Part shown: in pieces, positions 52,181 to 61,592 of the stretch
How the letters are laid out: each line of letters begins with the position of its first letter
Numbering within the stretch: position 1 is the stretch's first letter
Assembly (NCBI RefSeq): GCF_009184635.1
Contig: NZ_WELI01000006.1
Coordinates: forward strand, 124,001-188,000
Length of the DNA: 64,000 nucleotides
Source of the DNA: Rudanella paleaurantiibacter
GTDB lineage: Bacteria; Bacteroidota; Bacteroidia; Cytophagales; Spirosomataceae
Reading direction: 5' to 3'
Position numbers and translations under genes: made by a program
The notes under the pieces: model-generated
Seen by the model: only the letters and a program-made list of their open reading frames with translations
Told to the model about the DNA's origin: nothing
The model's database searches: none

Positions 52181-53626
52181 ATGCTCACGCTTGCTCTTAT
52201 TTTCTTCCCGGCCGTAGCAGCCACGGTCACGTTACTTCTCAACGGTGACTCGGCTAAGCGGTTTGCCCTCGGGGCCGCTCTTCTCGAGTTTTTGCTGGCG
52301 GCCTACGTAATCAGTCAGTTTATAGCCACGCCCGAGTTTCAGTTTGGCTTCGACGTGCCCTGGATCAATGTCCTTGGTATCCGGTTCAGCGGTGGAATCG
52401 ACGGCATCAGCATCTTGCTGGTTTTATTGACTGGTCTGCTGGTTCCGCTTATTGTACTGTCGGCCTTTGGCCAGAATTACAATCGGTCGGCCACGTTTTA
52501 CGCCCTGATTCTGTACATGCAGGCGGCCCTGATGGGGGTATTCACCGCCCGCGATGCGTTCCTGTTTTATCTCTTCTTCGAAGCTGCCCTGATTCCGGTG
52601 TATTTTCTGGCGGCTTTGTGGGGTGGTGCCAACCGAATCCCGGTTACGTTTAAGTTTTTCATCTACACGATTTTTGGTAGCCTGCTGATGCTCGTTGCCC
52701 TTGTGTATCTGTACTACCAAACGCCCGGCCTGCATTCGTCGGCCATTGCCGATTTCTACAAGCTCAATCTGACACCGGCTGCACAGGGCTGGGTTTTCTG
52801 GGCTTTCTTCATTGCCTTCGCCATCAAGATGCCGGTGTTCCCATTCCACACCTGGCAACCCGATACCTACGTTGAGTCGCCGACACCAGCCACCATGTTG
52901 CTGGCGGGTATCATGCTCAAAATGGGGGTTTACGGGCTTATTCGGTTTATTCTGCCCATTGTACCCGCCGGTCTGGATACCTGGGGTATGATGGCCGCGG
53001 TCCTGTCGGTGATTGGTATTGTGTATGGTTCGGTCATCGCTATCCGTCAGCGCGACATGAAGCGCCTGATCGCGTACTCATCGTTTGCGCACGTGGGTCT
53101 CATGGCTGCCGGGGTTTTCTCACAGACTACCTATGGCGTACAGGGTGCCCTGATTCAGATGCTGGCGCACGGTATCAATGTGGTGGGTCTGTTTTTCGTA
53201 GCCGAGCTGATCTTCGACCGGGCCAAAACCCGGCAACTCGATCAGTTGGGCGGCATTACCCGCACTACACCCAAGCTGACGGTGCTGTTTATGATTCTGA
53301 TGTTGGGTAGTGTGGCTTTGCCGCTGACCAATGGCTTTGTGGGTGAGTTTCTGCTGCTCAAAGGCGTGTTCGACTATAACAACTACCTGGGGGCGTTGGC
53401 CGGCCTGACCATCATTCTGGGCGCGGTGTATATGTTGCGGATGTTCCAGAAAACCATGTTTGGCAAGCCCAGCAACAATACACAGTCGTTTGCCGACCTG
53501 AGCACCTCCGAACTATGGGTGCTTGTTCCCTTAGTATTCTTTGTGTTCTGGATGGGCTTGTATCCGGCCTCATTCCTTAAACTCACCGAACCCGCCGTTA
53601 CGAACCTGTTGCGGTACATCAAATAG
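52181..53626 (+). CDS. nuoM: NADH-quinone oxidoreductase subunit M
   Basis: The 481 residues form the second antiporter-like subunit of complex I. Seen are FYLFFEAALIPVYFLAALWG with the conserved glutamate near 128, and FPFHTWQPDTYVESPTPATM near 225 with the lateral pathway residues. Lysine and histidine positions in later helices are present (RDMKRLIAYSSFAHVGLM). It starts 16 bases after nuoL and ends 5 bases before nuoN. Confidence 0.97.
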   Translation: MLTLALIFFPAVAATVTLLLNGDSAKRFALGAALLEFLLAAYVISQFIATPEFQFGFDVPWINVLGIRFSGGIDGISILLVLLTGLLVPLIVLSAFGQNYNRSATFYALILYMQAALMGVFTARDAFLFYLFFEAALIPVYFLAALWGGANRIPVTFKFFIYTIFGSLLMLVALVYLYYQTPGLHSSAIADFYKLNLTPAAQGWVFWAFFIAFAIKMPVFPFHTWQPDTYVESPTPATMLLAGIMLKMGVYGLIRFILPIVPAGLDTWGMMAAVLSVIGIVYGSVIAIRQRDMKRLIAYSSFAHVGLMAAGVFSQTTYGVQGALIQMLAHGINVVGLFFVAELIFDRAKTRQLDQLGGITRTTPKLTVLFMILMLGSVALPLTNGFVGEFLLLKGVFDYNNYLGALAGLTIILGAVYMLRMFQKTMFGKPSNNTQSFADLSTSELWVLVPLVFFVFWMGLYPASFLKLTEPAVTNLLRYIK

Positions 53627-53631
53627 ACATC

Positions 53632-55029
53632 ATGCTACCCATCATATTACTTTCGGTTTTCGGAATTGCCCTGTTGTTTCTGGGGTTTGCCAAATCAAAA
53701 GCGATTTTACTCCCGGCTACGCTGCTGTTTATTGCCATAGCCTTCGGAGCGTCGTTTGTTGACTGGGGCAAGAATTACATGTACTTCAACGACATGTTGT
53801 TGTCCACCAATCTGTCTATTGCCTTTACGGCTATTGTGCTGTTGTCGGCGTTCATGGTGGTGTCGTTGTCGAGCAGTTTTCTGGAGGATGAATCGGCTCA
53901 ACCGGCCGAGTACTACGCCATCATGCTGTTTTCGCTGGTGGGCGCCATCATGATGATTAGTTTCGAGAACCTCATCATGCTGTTTGTAGGAGTCGAGATT
54001 CTGTCGGTAGCTATGTACGTACTTACCGGTAGCGACAAGCGCAACCTGCGCTCCAACGAGGCCGCTTTGAAATACTTCCTGATGGGGTCTTTCGCCACGG
54101 GTATCATGTTGTTTGGCCTGGCCCTGCTTTACGGAACGTCTGGGTCATTTGTGCTTTCAGACCTCCGTTCGTACGTAAACGGCGGGGTTGCGTATGGTTC
54201 ACCCCTGTTGCTGTACATGGGCCTACTGCTGCTCTTGGTGGGTATCCTGTTCAAAGTATCGGCGGCTCCGTTCCATTTCTGGACGCCCGACGTGTACGAA
54301 GGGGCCCCCACGCTGTTCACGGCGTTTATGTCGACGGTAGTGAAAACGGCTGGCTTTGCCGCTCTGCTTCGCTTGCTATCGTTTTCATTTACGGGCATCT
54401 ATTCGTTCTGGGGCGTTATTCTGATGGCGGTAACGGTGATTACGCTGGTTGTGAGCAACTTTACGGCGGTGTATCAGAGCAGCTTTAAGCGGATGATGGC
54501 TTACTCGAGCATCTCCCATGCGGGCTATCTGCTGATTGCCCTGACGGCCGTAGGTCAGCAGAGCAAGCAGGCACTGGTGTTTTACTCACTCGCTTACTCG
54601 GTAGCCACAATTGCAGCCTTTGGGGTGCTGCTCGTGGTGAGCCGCCATCAATCAGGCGAAGGCAAGCCTACCGACGAAAGCTACGATGCCTTCAACGGCC
54701 TGGCCCGACAAAACCCGTTACTGGGCTTTATTATGACAGTAGCCATGCTATCATTGGCGGGTATTCCGCTGACGGCCGGCTTCTGGGGTAAGTTTATGGT
54801 GTTTACGACGGCCGCCAACCGGGGTATCTTCTGGTTGCTCGTTGTGGCCGTGCTGATGTCGGCGGTAAGCATCTATTATTACTTCCGTGTCATCATTGCC
54901 ATGTACCTCCGCGACGGGCAGACGACCGCCATTCGGGTAGCCCCATTCTATCGGTATGTACTAATTGCTGCTACCATTCTTACCATTGTATTAGGTATAT
55001 TGCCTAACTTGGTTCGCAGTCTGGTGTAA
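53632..55029 (+). CDS. nuoN: NADH-quinone oxidoreductase subunit N
   Basis: The 465 residues have the 14-helix antiporter fold. LIMLFVGVEILSVAMYVLTG holds the conserved glutamate near residue 123, FHFWTPDVYEGAPTLFTAFM lies near 218, and SFKRMMAYSSISHAGYL carries the central lysine. It is the last complex I gene of this cluster. A strong hairpin lies at 55085. Confidence 0.97.
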   Translation: MLPIILLSVFGIALLFLGFAKSKAILLPATLLFIAIAFGASFVDWGKNYMYFNDMLLSTNLSIAFTAIVLLSAFMVVSLSSSFLEDESAQPAEYYAIMLFSLVGAIMMISFENLIMLFVGVEILSVAMYVLTGSDKRNLRSNEAALKYFLMGSFATGIMLFGLALLYGTSGSFVLSDLRSYVNGGVAYGSPLLLYMGLLLLLVGILFKVSAAPFHFWTPDVYEGAPTLFTAFMSTVVKTAGFAALLRLLSFSFTGIYSFWGVILMAVTVITLVVSNFTAVYQSSFKRMMAYSSISHAGYLLIALTAVGQQSKQALVFYSLAYSVATIAAFGVLLVVSRHQSGEGKPTDESYDAFNGLARQNPLLGFIMTVAMLSLAGIPLTAGFWGKFMVFTTAANRGIFWLLVVAVLMSAVSIYYYFRVIIAMYLRDGQTTAIRVAPFYRYVLIAATILTIVLGILPNLVRSLV

Positions 55030-55084
55030 CGCAGTATGAGCATACCCATTGTGGGATAGCTCATCGTTTCAATACGCATTGCTC

Positions 55085-55130
55085 TGAACGGCTACACAAC
55101 CATTCTGTCTATTGGTTGTGTAGCCGTTCA
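55085..55130 (+). terminator. Strong hairpin after nuoN
   Basis: A perfect 18-bp inverted repeat (TGAACGGCTACACAACCA at 55085-55102 with 55113-55130) has a 10-nt loop. No T-run follows, so termination may depend on Rho or the hairpin may stabilise the nuo mRNA. Confidence 0.65.
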
Positions 55131-55223
55131 ATCAGTAAAGAAGTAAGGTCTAAGCCAACGGCTAACTTATCCATTCGTTTGTCGGTTGAATACCTATTCA
55201 GAACAACTAACTGGCCTGTAAAC

Positions 55224-55712
55224 GTGAATGTAGAGGTACTACAAACAACCAAAATCGGTCGGCGTAAAGACTTTCTTACGTTTTTCCTGACGGCACTGTT
55301 TGGGGCCTCCGTCAACTTCTTTAGCCAGATCGTGTACCGCGAAAATCTGGACTACACCTTTGATACGAGTGTCGTGCTGGGCTACCTGACTGCCACTGTC
55401 GTCAGTTTTGTTCCGACTAAAGTGTACGCATTCTCGGCCCGGCAAACGGGCAATACCAGCCGCGAAGCCGTAAAATTTGTAGCCATTGCGTTAGTGGCCT
55501 GGGCGGTGCAGTACTTCGTATCCGTTGGCACGCTCCGCTGGATTGCCACCCCTCTGCTACCCAAAGTAGAAATATTCTGGCGCGAAAAAACCTCACACGT
55601 AGCCGGTATGGGTTTTAGCTTCCTCGCCAATTATTTCGGGCATAAGCTGCTTACCTTCCGCAGCACCGGCGTATATGACCGCCTGCGGGCACGGACCGGC
55701 CGGGTTTCGTAG
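55224..55712 (+). CDS. GtrA-like membrane protein
   Basis: The protein (about 162 residues from the GTG at 55224) has four helices in the GtrA layout: DFLTFFLTALFGASVNFFSQ, SVVLGYLTATVVSFVPTKVY, KFVAIALVAWAVQYFVSVG and VAGMGFSFLANYFGHKLLTF. GtrA proteins are thought to move polyprenyl-linked sugars across the inner membrane for glycan decoration. No ATG is available before the first helix. The frame is open back to a TTG at 55116 inside the nuoN hairpin, but a GTG start after it is more plausible. Start is uncertain. Confidence 0.82.
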   Translation: MNVEVLQTTKIGRRKDFLTFFLTALFGASVNFFSQIVYRENLDYTFDTSVVLGYLTATVVSFVPTKVYAFSARQTGNTSREAVKFVAIALVAWAVQYFVSVGTLRWIATPLLPKVEIFWREKTSHVAGMGFSFLANYFGHKLLTFRSTGVYDRLRARTGRVS

Positions 55713-55860
55713 CCCCATTTCAATAAAGTTAACCTACCTGCAAACAGGATTTTTCTGATAGATAAGCCCTTGAATCAAAATTAAATAGGGGTTTGCTTTG
55801 TATTTTTCAAGCTAACTCTACTATTTGCAGGTGGAACTTAAAACAACCACTATTAAGACA

Positions 55861-56064
55861 ATGAAAAAAGCACTCGCTTTACTGTTCGTTGGTACGATGG
55901 TCACTTTCGCTGCCTGCCAGAGCAAGCCTAAGACTGAAGAAGCTGCTGTTGACTCAACGGCAACGACTACCATGTCAACTGACTCAGCTGCCATGTCAAC
56001 CGACACGACGGCTGCTGCAGCTACGGATTCAGCTGCTGTTGCTCCTGCCGACAGCGCGAAGTAA
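55861..56064 (+). CDS. Small lipoprotein with low-complexity tail
   Basis: The 67 residues comprise a signal peptide MKKALALLFVGTMVTFAAC with lipobox FAAC. The ~48-residue mature tail is made almost only of A, T, S and D in repeats such as ATTTMSTDSAAMSTDTTAAA. The tail should be unfolded and acidic. Such entericidin-like or spacer lipoproteins are common in Bacteroidota, with unknown roles. A terminator follows at 56092. Confidence 0.75.
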   Translation: MKKALALLFVGTMVTFAACQSKPKTEEAAVDSTATTTMSTDSAAMSTDTTAAAATDSAAVAPADSAK

Positions 56065-56091
56065 TTTCGGACACCAACCGAAAGCACTGGA

Positions 56092-56124
56092 AGAAGCCTT
56101 ATCTTTGATAGGGCTTCTTTTTTT
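56092..56124 (+). terminator. Intrinsic terminator whose loop contains a promoter -7 box
   Basis: The stem AGAAGCCTTATC (56092-56103) pairs with GATAGGGCTTCT (56107-56118) with one wobble, followed by TTTTTT. The T-run ends on the base before the ATG of the SprT-like gene. Confidence 0.8.
56100..56107 (+). promoter_or_regulatory. Promoter -7 box for sprT-porU inside the terminator hairpin
   Basis: TATCTTTG is a perfect TAnnTTTG match at the top of the hairpin, 17 nt before the ATG at 56125. Confidence 0.6.
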
Positions 56125-56736
56125 ATGGACGTTTTTGAAAGGTATTTCCCGGCCGGGGCCTCGGCCTACGCACGAGAGCTGTGGGGGGAATACAAGTTTG
56201 GATTTACCATTTCGCGCCCCCGTCGTACACGGCTGGGCGATTTCAGGGCGCTGCCCGACGGGTCATTGCATATTTCGGTCAATGCCGATCTGAATCCGTA
56301 CGCGTTTCTGATTACGTATGTGCACGAAGTGGCGCATGCGGCTGTGCACCGGGCTCAGCCACTGGGTCGCCGTCGGACTATGCCCAAGCCACATGGGCCG
56401 GAATGGCAGCAAACGTTTGCCAACCTGATGCGGCCTGTGCTGACCGCATCGGTTTTCCCGGAAGCTATTCTGACGCCCCTGCGCGACTATCTCCGGCAAC
56501 CAGCAGCCTCCTCGCACGCACATCCGGGTTTAATGGCCGCTTTGCGTAGTGCTGATCCACAACCAGCGGGCCGGGTGCTGCTACAGGATGTGCCCGAAGG
56601 AAGTGCGTTTCGGTTGGCGAAAAAGACCTTTGTGCGGGGTACTGTTCGGCGCACCCGTATCGTTTGTAAAGAGGTGGCATCGGGCCGTTCGTATGCGATT
56701 CTGGCTCATGCTCTGGTCGAGATGGAAAATGGATAA
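56125..56736 (+). CDS. SprT-like zinc metalloprotease domain protein
   Basis: The 203 residues match the SprT/SprT-like family. The zinc-binding HEVAH lies at 67-71, and the third ligand is likely in PKPHGPEWQQTF near 88-99. A C-terminal treble-clef part (FRLAKKTFVRGTVRRTRIVC) contains one cysteine, but no full CxxC pair is seen, so the zinc ribbon of other members is reduced. Eukaryotic relatives (Spartan) cleave DNA-protein crosslinks; bacterial roles are unknown. Its end overlaps the porU start by 8 bases. Confidence 0.85.
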   Translation: MDVFERYFPAGASAYARELWGEYKFGFTISRPRRTRLGDFRALPDGSLHISVNADLNPYAFLITYVHEVAHAAVHRAQPLGRRRTMPKPHGPEWQQTFANLMRPVLTASVFPEAILTPLRDYLRQPAASSHAHPGLMAALRSADPQPAGRVLLQDVPEGSAFRLAKKTFVRGTVRRTRIVCKEVASGRSYAILAHALVEMENG

Positions 56737-59700
56737 GGTGTACGGTTTTCGGGGGAACAGGCAACGTGATGGCGGAGCAGGCCGGCTGGTGTGGTTCTGC
56801 CGGTACGGGTTGGCCGGTTTGGCTCTTCTACTGAGTGTGTACGCATCGGCCCAGTCGGTTTTGCGCACCGGTACGTGGGTCAAAATCGGTATTACCCAAA
56901 CAGGTCCGTACCGGCTCAGTTACGAGGCTATAAGTGCTATTCAGCCAGCTTTTGCCAATGCCGACCCGCGCCGTTTTCGGCTGTACGGCAACGGTGGAGC
57001 CCCTTTACCGCAAGCCAACTCGACTCCACGCCCAGCCGATCTCACCGAGAACGCCATTCTGGTCGAAGGCGAGGCCGATGGCCGTTTCGACCGGGGTGAT
57101 GCCTTGTTGTTTTGGGGTGAGGGCCCGCACGTAATTCGGCAAGACTCGGCAACGGGCCGGTTGAGCCACACCATTAACCCCTATAGCGATACCACTTTTT
57201 ATTTCCTGACCGTAGCCGATCAGCCCGGCCGCCGAATGGCCATGCGGGCACCGGGCGATGGCACCGGCTTACCGGCCGTATCATCGTTTGCCCATTACCG
57301 GTTTCACGAACTCGAACAAACGAGCCGTGTGCGGTCGGGGCGTGAGTGGCTGGGTGAGTTTTTTGGCATTACGACTGAGCAGACGTTTGCGTTTGACATC
57401 CCCGGTCTGGTGACCAATTCGCCCATAGAAATTACCTCATCGGTGGTGGCCGATGCCCCTGCTACCACACAATTTACTCTCCGCCTGAATAGTCTGTCCC
57501 TGGGGACGCAATCGGTTGAAGCCCTTTCAGGATACCGCTACGACCGGAAAGGCATCGAGAACCGTCGCCTTTTCTCGGCCACGGCGGGTACCGACCCCAA
57601 CCTGCGGGTTACGCTCAGTTACGATAGGGCCGGTCAGTCGTCGGCAGCGGCTTACCTCAATTTTCTGGGGGTCCAAACCCGACGGGAGTTGCGACTGTAC
57701 GATACCCCGACGTTGGCATGGCTTTCTCCCGGTCGGTACACCGTGCGGCAGGTTACGGGTGGGTTGCGTGTGTGGGATGTGAGCCTGCCTACTGCGCCCG
57801 TGAGCCAATCAGTAACCCCCACAGGCCCCGATGGTACGTGGGCAAGCGCGAGCCAGGGGAGGTATGTGCTGTTTGCCGATAACCAGTTTAGACAACCTCT
57901 CACACTCGCGTTGGTGCCTAATCAGAACGTGCGGGCCGAAGCAACGCCCCAGCTGCTGATTGTGACCCCGGCGGCTTTCCGGGCTGAGGCCGAACGACTG
58001 GCATCCTTCCGGCAAACCAATGATGGCCTCACCACGCTGGTTGTGACCACGCAGCAGTTGTATAACGAATTTGCGTCGGGGCAGCCCGACCCGACTGCTA
58101 TCCGCGATGCGGCCCGGTATTTCGACAGGAAAGCACCCGGCACTTTGCGCTACCTGCTCCTGTTTGGCGATGCTACCTTCGATTACCGGAACCTGTCGGG
58201 TATATTAAACCCGGCACAGTGGGCCAATACGGTACCCGTGTACGAAAGTCGCGAATCGCTCCACCCGGTGCTTAGTTATTCGTCGGACGATTATTTTGGC
58301 TTTTTGCAGGAAAATGCTGGTGAATGGCCCGAAACGAATGCCGGTGACCTACGGCTCGACATTGGGATTGGGCGACTTCCTGTGAAAACACCTGACGAAG
58401 CCCGTACTGTGGTCGATAAGCTGATTCGGTACGCTACCGACCGCTCGCTGGCTGGCGATTGGCAAACCCGGGTTGCGTTCGTAGCCGATGATGGCGACTC
58501 AAACATTCACCAGAATGATGCCGACCAGCTAGCTCGTGATATTGAACGGAAAACCCCATTCCGGCCGCAGCGAATTTTTCTGGATGACTTTGTGCAGGAG
58601 TCGGCGCCGGGCGGGCAGCGGGCTCCGGGCGTGAATCAGACCATCAGCCGGATTATTGACGAAGGCCGCCTGATTATCAACTATACCGGTCATGGGGGCG
58701 AAACCGGCTGGGCCGAAGAGCAGGTGCTGACCCTGAACGACATTTTTACCTGGCGAAACCGGCGTTTGCCCCTGCTCGTAACGGCTACCTGTGAGTTTGG
58801 GCGCTACGATGACCCCAACGTAAACTCCGGGGCCGAACTGGCGCTGCTGAGTCGGCAGGGCGGGGCCATCGGTTTGCTTACCACTACCCGCCCGGTGTAC
58901 GCCAATACCAACTTTCTGCTTAACGAAGCCTTTTACCAGGCCGTGTTTAAACCTGTGAATGGCCAGATGCCGCGCCTGGGCGATGTGTTTCGGGAGACGA
59001 AAAACAACAGTTTGAGCGGCAGCCTCAACCGCAACTTCGCCCTCATAGCCGACCCATCCATGCGGTTGGCCTATCCGCAGGCCGACGTTGCCCTAACGCA
59101 CGTCAACGGGCGGGCTGTAAAGGCGGGTGCTCCCGATACCCTGCGGGCGTTGCAGTCGGTGGTGCTGGAGGGCGAAATTCAGCAGCCAGCTACCCGCCAG
59201 CGCATGAGCGATTTCAACGGACGCGTGCGCCTGACTCTCTACGACAAACCGCTTTCGCGTACCACACGCGGCACCGAGAGTAGCCCGATGAACTACCAAA
59301 CCTACGCAAGCCTTATTTTCTCGGGGCAGGTAGCCGTGAATCAGGGTCGTTTCCGGGTGCAGTTTGTGGTGCCCAAAGACATTGATTATAGCTTTGGGCA
59401 AGGGCGGTTGTATGCCTACGCGCTACGGGCCGACAGCCTATTCGATGCGATTGGGCAAGCGGCCAGCCTCGTTATCGGCAGTACGGCAGCGAATCCGGTT
59501 GTTGATACCCAACCACCCTCGCTCACCCTGGCCGTAATCGGGGGCACTCCAGATGGGAGCGATCGGGTTCGTGTGGCCGGGCCCGACGTTACGTTACGCA
59601 TTCAGGTGGCCGATAATCTGGGTATTAATCTGGCACAAACCGGCTTGGGTCATGAGCTAACGGCGCAATTGAATACAGACGCTCCAATCGTTTTGAACAG

Positions 59701-60172
59701 TAATTACGTATCTGAAGATAGCGAAGGTCGGCGGGGGAGTGCGAGCGTAACGTTCCGAAACCTGCCTTCGGGGTCGTACACGGTGCGGGCGAAAGCCTGG
59801 GATGTTAACAATAATTCAACCGAGGGGGCGTTGACGTTTATAGTGTCGGAAAAGCCCTCCCTGCTGATTCGTTCGCTCTGGGCCAGCCCCAATCCGGTAG
59901 TCGATCAAACGCAGTTGGCACTGAACCACAACCGGCCGGGCGAAACACTCGACTGGTCAGTGCAGGTGTACGATCAGGCCGGGCGTTTACTGAGCGAACA
60001 GGTTGGTCAGTGCGATAGTTGCCCCGAAACGGTGTCGTTGGGTCAATGGGACGGACGAAACGGGGCTGGGTCGTTGCTAATCAACGGGTTGTATCTGTAC
60101 CGGGTCGTGCTTCGGGCCGCTTCGGACGGTTCCGAAGCTAAAGCTGGCAACCGGATTCTGCTGGTGCGGTAA
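56729..60172 (+). CDS. porU: Type IX secretion system sortase PorU
   Basis: The 1147 residues match PorU, the C25 gingipain-family sortase at the outer-membrane surface that removes the C-terminal signal of T9SS cargo and attaches A-LPS. The catalytic histidine lies in NYTGHGGETGW (H655) and the nucleophile cysteine in LVTATCEFGRYDDP (C688). A signal peptide (about 20-42, ending SVYASAQ) follows a basic start. The C-terminal domain resembles an FlgD-Ig/T9SS type A domain (SLLINGLYLYRVVL). Starting at MDKVYGFRGN it overlaps sprT by 8 bases; the upstream in-frame extension lies inside sprT. Confidence 0.95.
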   Translation: MDKVYGFRGNRQRDGGAGRLVWFCRYGLAGLALLLSVYASAQSVLRTGTWVKIGITQTGPYRLSYEAISAIQPAFANADPRRFRLYGNGGAPLPQANSTPRPADLTENAILVEGEADGRFDRGDALLFWGEGPHVIRQDSATGRLSHTINPYSDTTFYFLTVADQPGRRMAMRAPGDGTGLPAVSSFAHYRFHELEQTSRVRSGREWLGEFFGITTEQTFAFDIPGLVTNSPIEITSSVVADAPATTQFTLRLNSLSLGTQSVEALSGYRYDRKGIENRRLFSATAGTDPNLRVTLSYDRAGQSSAAAYLNFLGVQTRRELRLYDTPTLAWLSPGRYTVRQVTGGLRVWDVSLPTAPVSQSVTPTGPDGTWASASQGRYVLFADNQFRQPLTLALVPNQNVRAEATPQLLIVTPAAFRAEAERLASFRQTNDGLTTLVVTTQQLYNEFASGQPDPTAIRDAARYFDRKAPGTLRYLLLFGDATFDYRNLSGILNPAQWANTVPVYESRESLHPVLSYSSDDYFGFLQENAGEWPETNAGDLRLDIGIGRLPVKTPDEARTVVDKLIRYATDRSLAGDWQTRVAFVADDGDSNIHQNDADQLARDIERKTPFRPQRIFLDDFVQESAPGGQRAPGVNQTISRIIDEGRLIINYTGHGGETGWAEEQVLTLNDIFTWRNRRLPLLVTATCEFGRYDDPNVNSGAELALLSRQGGAIGLLTTTRPVYANTNFLLNEAFYQAVFKPVNGQMPRLGDVFRETKNNSLSGSLNRNFALIADPSMRLAYPQADVALTHVNGRAVKAGAPDTLRALQSVVLEGEIQQPATRQRMSDFNGRVRLTLYDKPLSRTTRGTESSPMNYQTYASLIFSGQVAVNQGRFRVQFVVPKDIDYSFGQGRLYAYALRADSLFDAIGQAASLVIGSTAANPVVDTQPPSLTLAVIGGTPDGSDRVRVAGPDVTLRIQVADNLGINLAQTGLGHELTAQLNTDAPIVLNSNYVSEDSEGRRGSASVTFRNLPSGSYTVRAKAWDVNNNSTEGALTFIVSEKPSLLIRSLWASPNPVVDQTQLALNHNRPGETLDWSVQVYDQAGRLLSEQVGQCDSCPETVSLGQWDGRNGAGSLLINGLYLYRVVLRAASDGSEAKAGNRILLVR

Positions 60173-60234
60173 CACACTGGATAAATGCCCGGCATCAATT
60201 TTGAGCACTTTTTTTCATTCATAGCGAATCGTCG

Positions 60235-60242
60235 TAATTTTG
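60235..60242 (+). promoter_or_regulatory. Promoter -7 box of porV
   Basis: TAATTTTG matches TAnnTTTG and lies 54 nt before the porV ATG at 60297, so porV can be made apart from porU. Confidence 0.6.
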
Positions 60243-60296
60243 ACCCCCGGCCCGCATCTCAGTGGAGATCAGCGCCGTGTTCACTTACCATATTTT

Positions 60297-61481
60297 ATGA
60301 AGCGCAGCTCTTCCCGCCTTTTTCTCGGAGTCATCTGCTTTGTTCCTTTTCTGGCTTCCGCGCAAACAACGCCAGTAAATGCCAGCGGTCAGCAAGTCCG
60401 CAATGCCGTTACCTCTGCGGTGCCATTCCTGAACTTCACGCCCGATGCCCGTAGCGGTGCCATGGGCGATGCCGGGGTCGCTCTCAGTGCCGACGCTAAC
60501 GCCATTTACTGGAACCCCTCCAAACTGGTATTTGCCGATAAAGACGCCGGAGCCTCGCTCTCGTACACGCCCTGGCTGCGCGACCTCATCGGCGACATGT
60601 ATTACACCAACCTGATGGGGTATAAGAAGATCGGTAAGAATCAAGCTATTGGCGCTTCGATGACGTATTTTGATCTCGGAACCATTCAGTTCACGACTAG
60701 TCAGGGCCTGGCTGCCGGTACGTTCAACTCCCGCGAGTATGCCTTTACCGGGTCGTATTCGGCCCGTCTGACGAAGAACTTCTCAATGGGCGTAAACATC
60801 AAGTACCTGAACTCAAACCTTGCTGGTTCGACGATGGTAGTGGGTACGCCGGTGAAGCCAGCTGCCACTGCTGCTGCCGATATTAGCGCGTTTTACCGGA
60901 ACGAGGTTCGCGACGAAGCAACCGGCCGGGGCCTTGGCCTGGCGTTCGGAGCCATGCTCTCGAATCTGGGTGGCCGCGTATCGTACGGGACAGATCAACG
61001 CTACTATATCCCAACCAATTTCCGTTTGGGAACCGCTTTGACGTACTATGCCGATCAGTACAACAAATTCAACATCGCGCTGGACCTGAACAAGCTGATG
61101 GTGCCTACACCGCCTGTCGACACAACGAAGTCGTACATTGCGTCGGTGTTTGGTTCCTTTGCCGATGCACCGGGTGGTTTCTCTGAAGAACTGAAAGAGG
61201 TTACGATCTCGACCGGGGTGGAGTACTGGTACAATGATCAGTTTGCGGCCCGGCTGGGCTACTTCCACGAGTCGGCGCAGAAAGGCGGCCGTCGGTTCTT
61301 TACGGCTGGGGTTGGCATCCGGCTTCAGGATCGGTACGGCGTTGATTTCTCGTATCTGATGCCCGTCACGCAGGGAAGCCCACTGGCTAATACCTTCCGG
61401 GTATCGCTGCTGATCAACCTGAGCAAAGGCGTTCGTATTGCCGATGATGAAGAAGATGTCGAAGATGACTCTTCCAACTAA
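60297..61481 (+). CDS. porV: Type IX secretion outer-membrane protein PorV (LptO)
   Basis: The 394 residues form a FadL-like 14-strand outer-membrane barrel. After a signal peptide (MKRSSSRLFLGVICFVPFLA) come the family motifs FLNFTPDARSGAMGDAG near 44-60 and AIYWNPSKLVF near 70-80. PorV shuttles folded T9SS cargo from the translocon SprA to the PorU sortase. Adjacency to porU fits this. The acidic C-terminus (ADDEEDVEDDSSN) is unusual in length. The upstream in-frame ATG at 60240 is rejected because it precedes the signal peptide. Confidence 0.95.
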   Translation: MKRSSSRLFLGVICFVPFLASAQTTPVNASGQQVRNAVTSAVPFLNFTPDARSGAMGDAGVALSADANAIYWNPSKLVFADKDAGASLSYTPWLRDLIGDMYYTNLMGYKKIGKNQAIGASMTYFDLGTIQFTTSQGLAAGTFNSREYAFTGSYSARLTKNFSMGVNIKYLNSNLAGSTMVVGTPVKPAATAAADISAFYRNEVRDEATGRGLGLAFGAMLSNLGGRVSYGTDQRYYIPTNFRLGTALTYYADQYNKFNIALDLNKLMVPTPPVDTTKSYIASVFGSFADAPGGFSEELKEVTISTGVEYWYNDQFAARLGYFHESAQKGGRRFFTAGVGIRLQDRYGVDFSYLMPVTQGSPLANTFRVSLLINLSKGVRIADDEEDVEDDSSN

Positions 61482-61568
61482 AAGTGAATGAACAATGTAA
61501 AATGCACAATGCAATAATTGGTTTATCTGCTGATAATCAGCTTCCCCGTTATACATTTTACATTTAAT
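61482..61568. repeat. AATG-rich inverted repeat (family B, copy 6)
   Basis: The left arm GTGAATGAACAATGTAAAAT faces ATACATTTTACATTTAATT. It lies immediately after the porV stop. Confidence 0.75.
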
Positions 61569-61592
61569 TGTACTTATATTCAGTTACTAACG

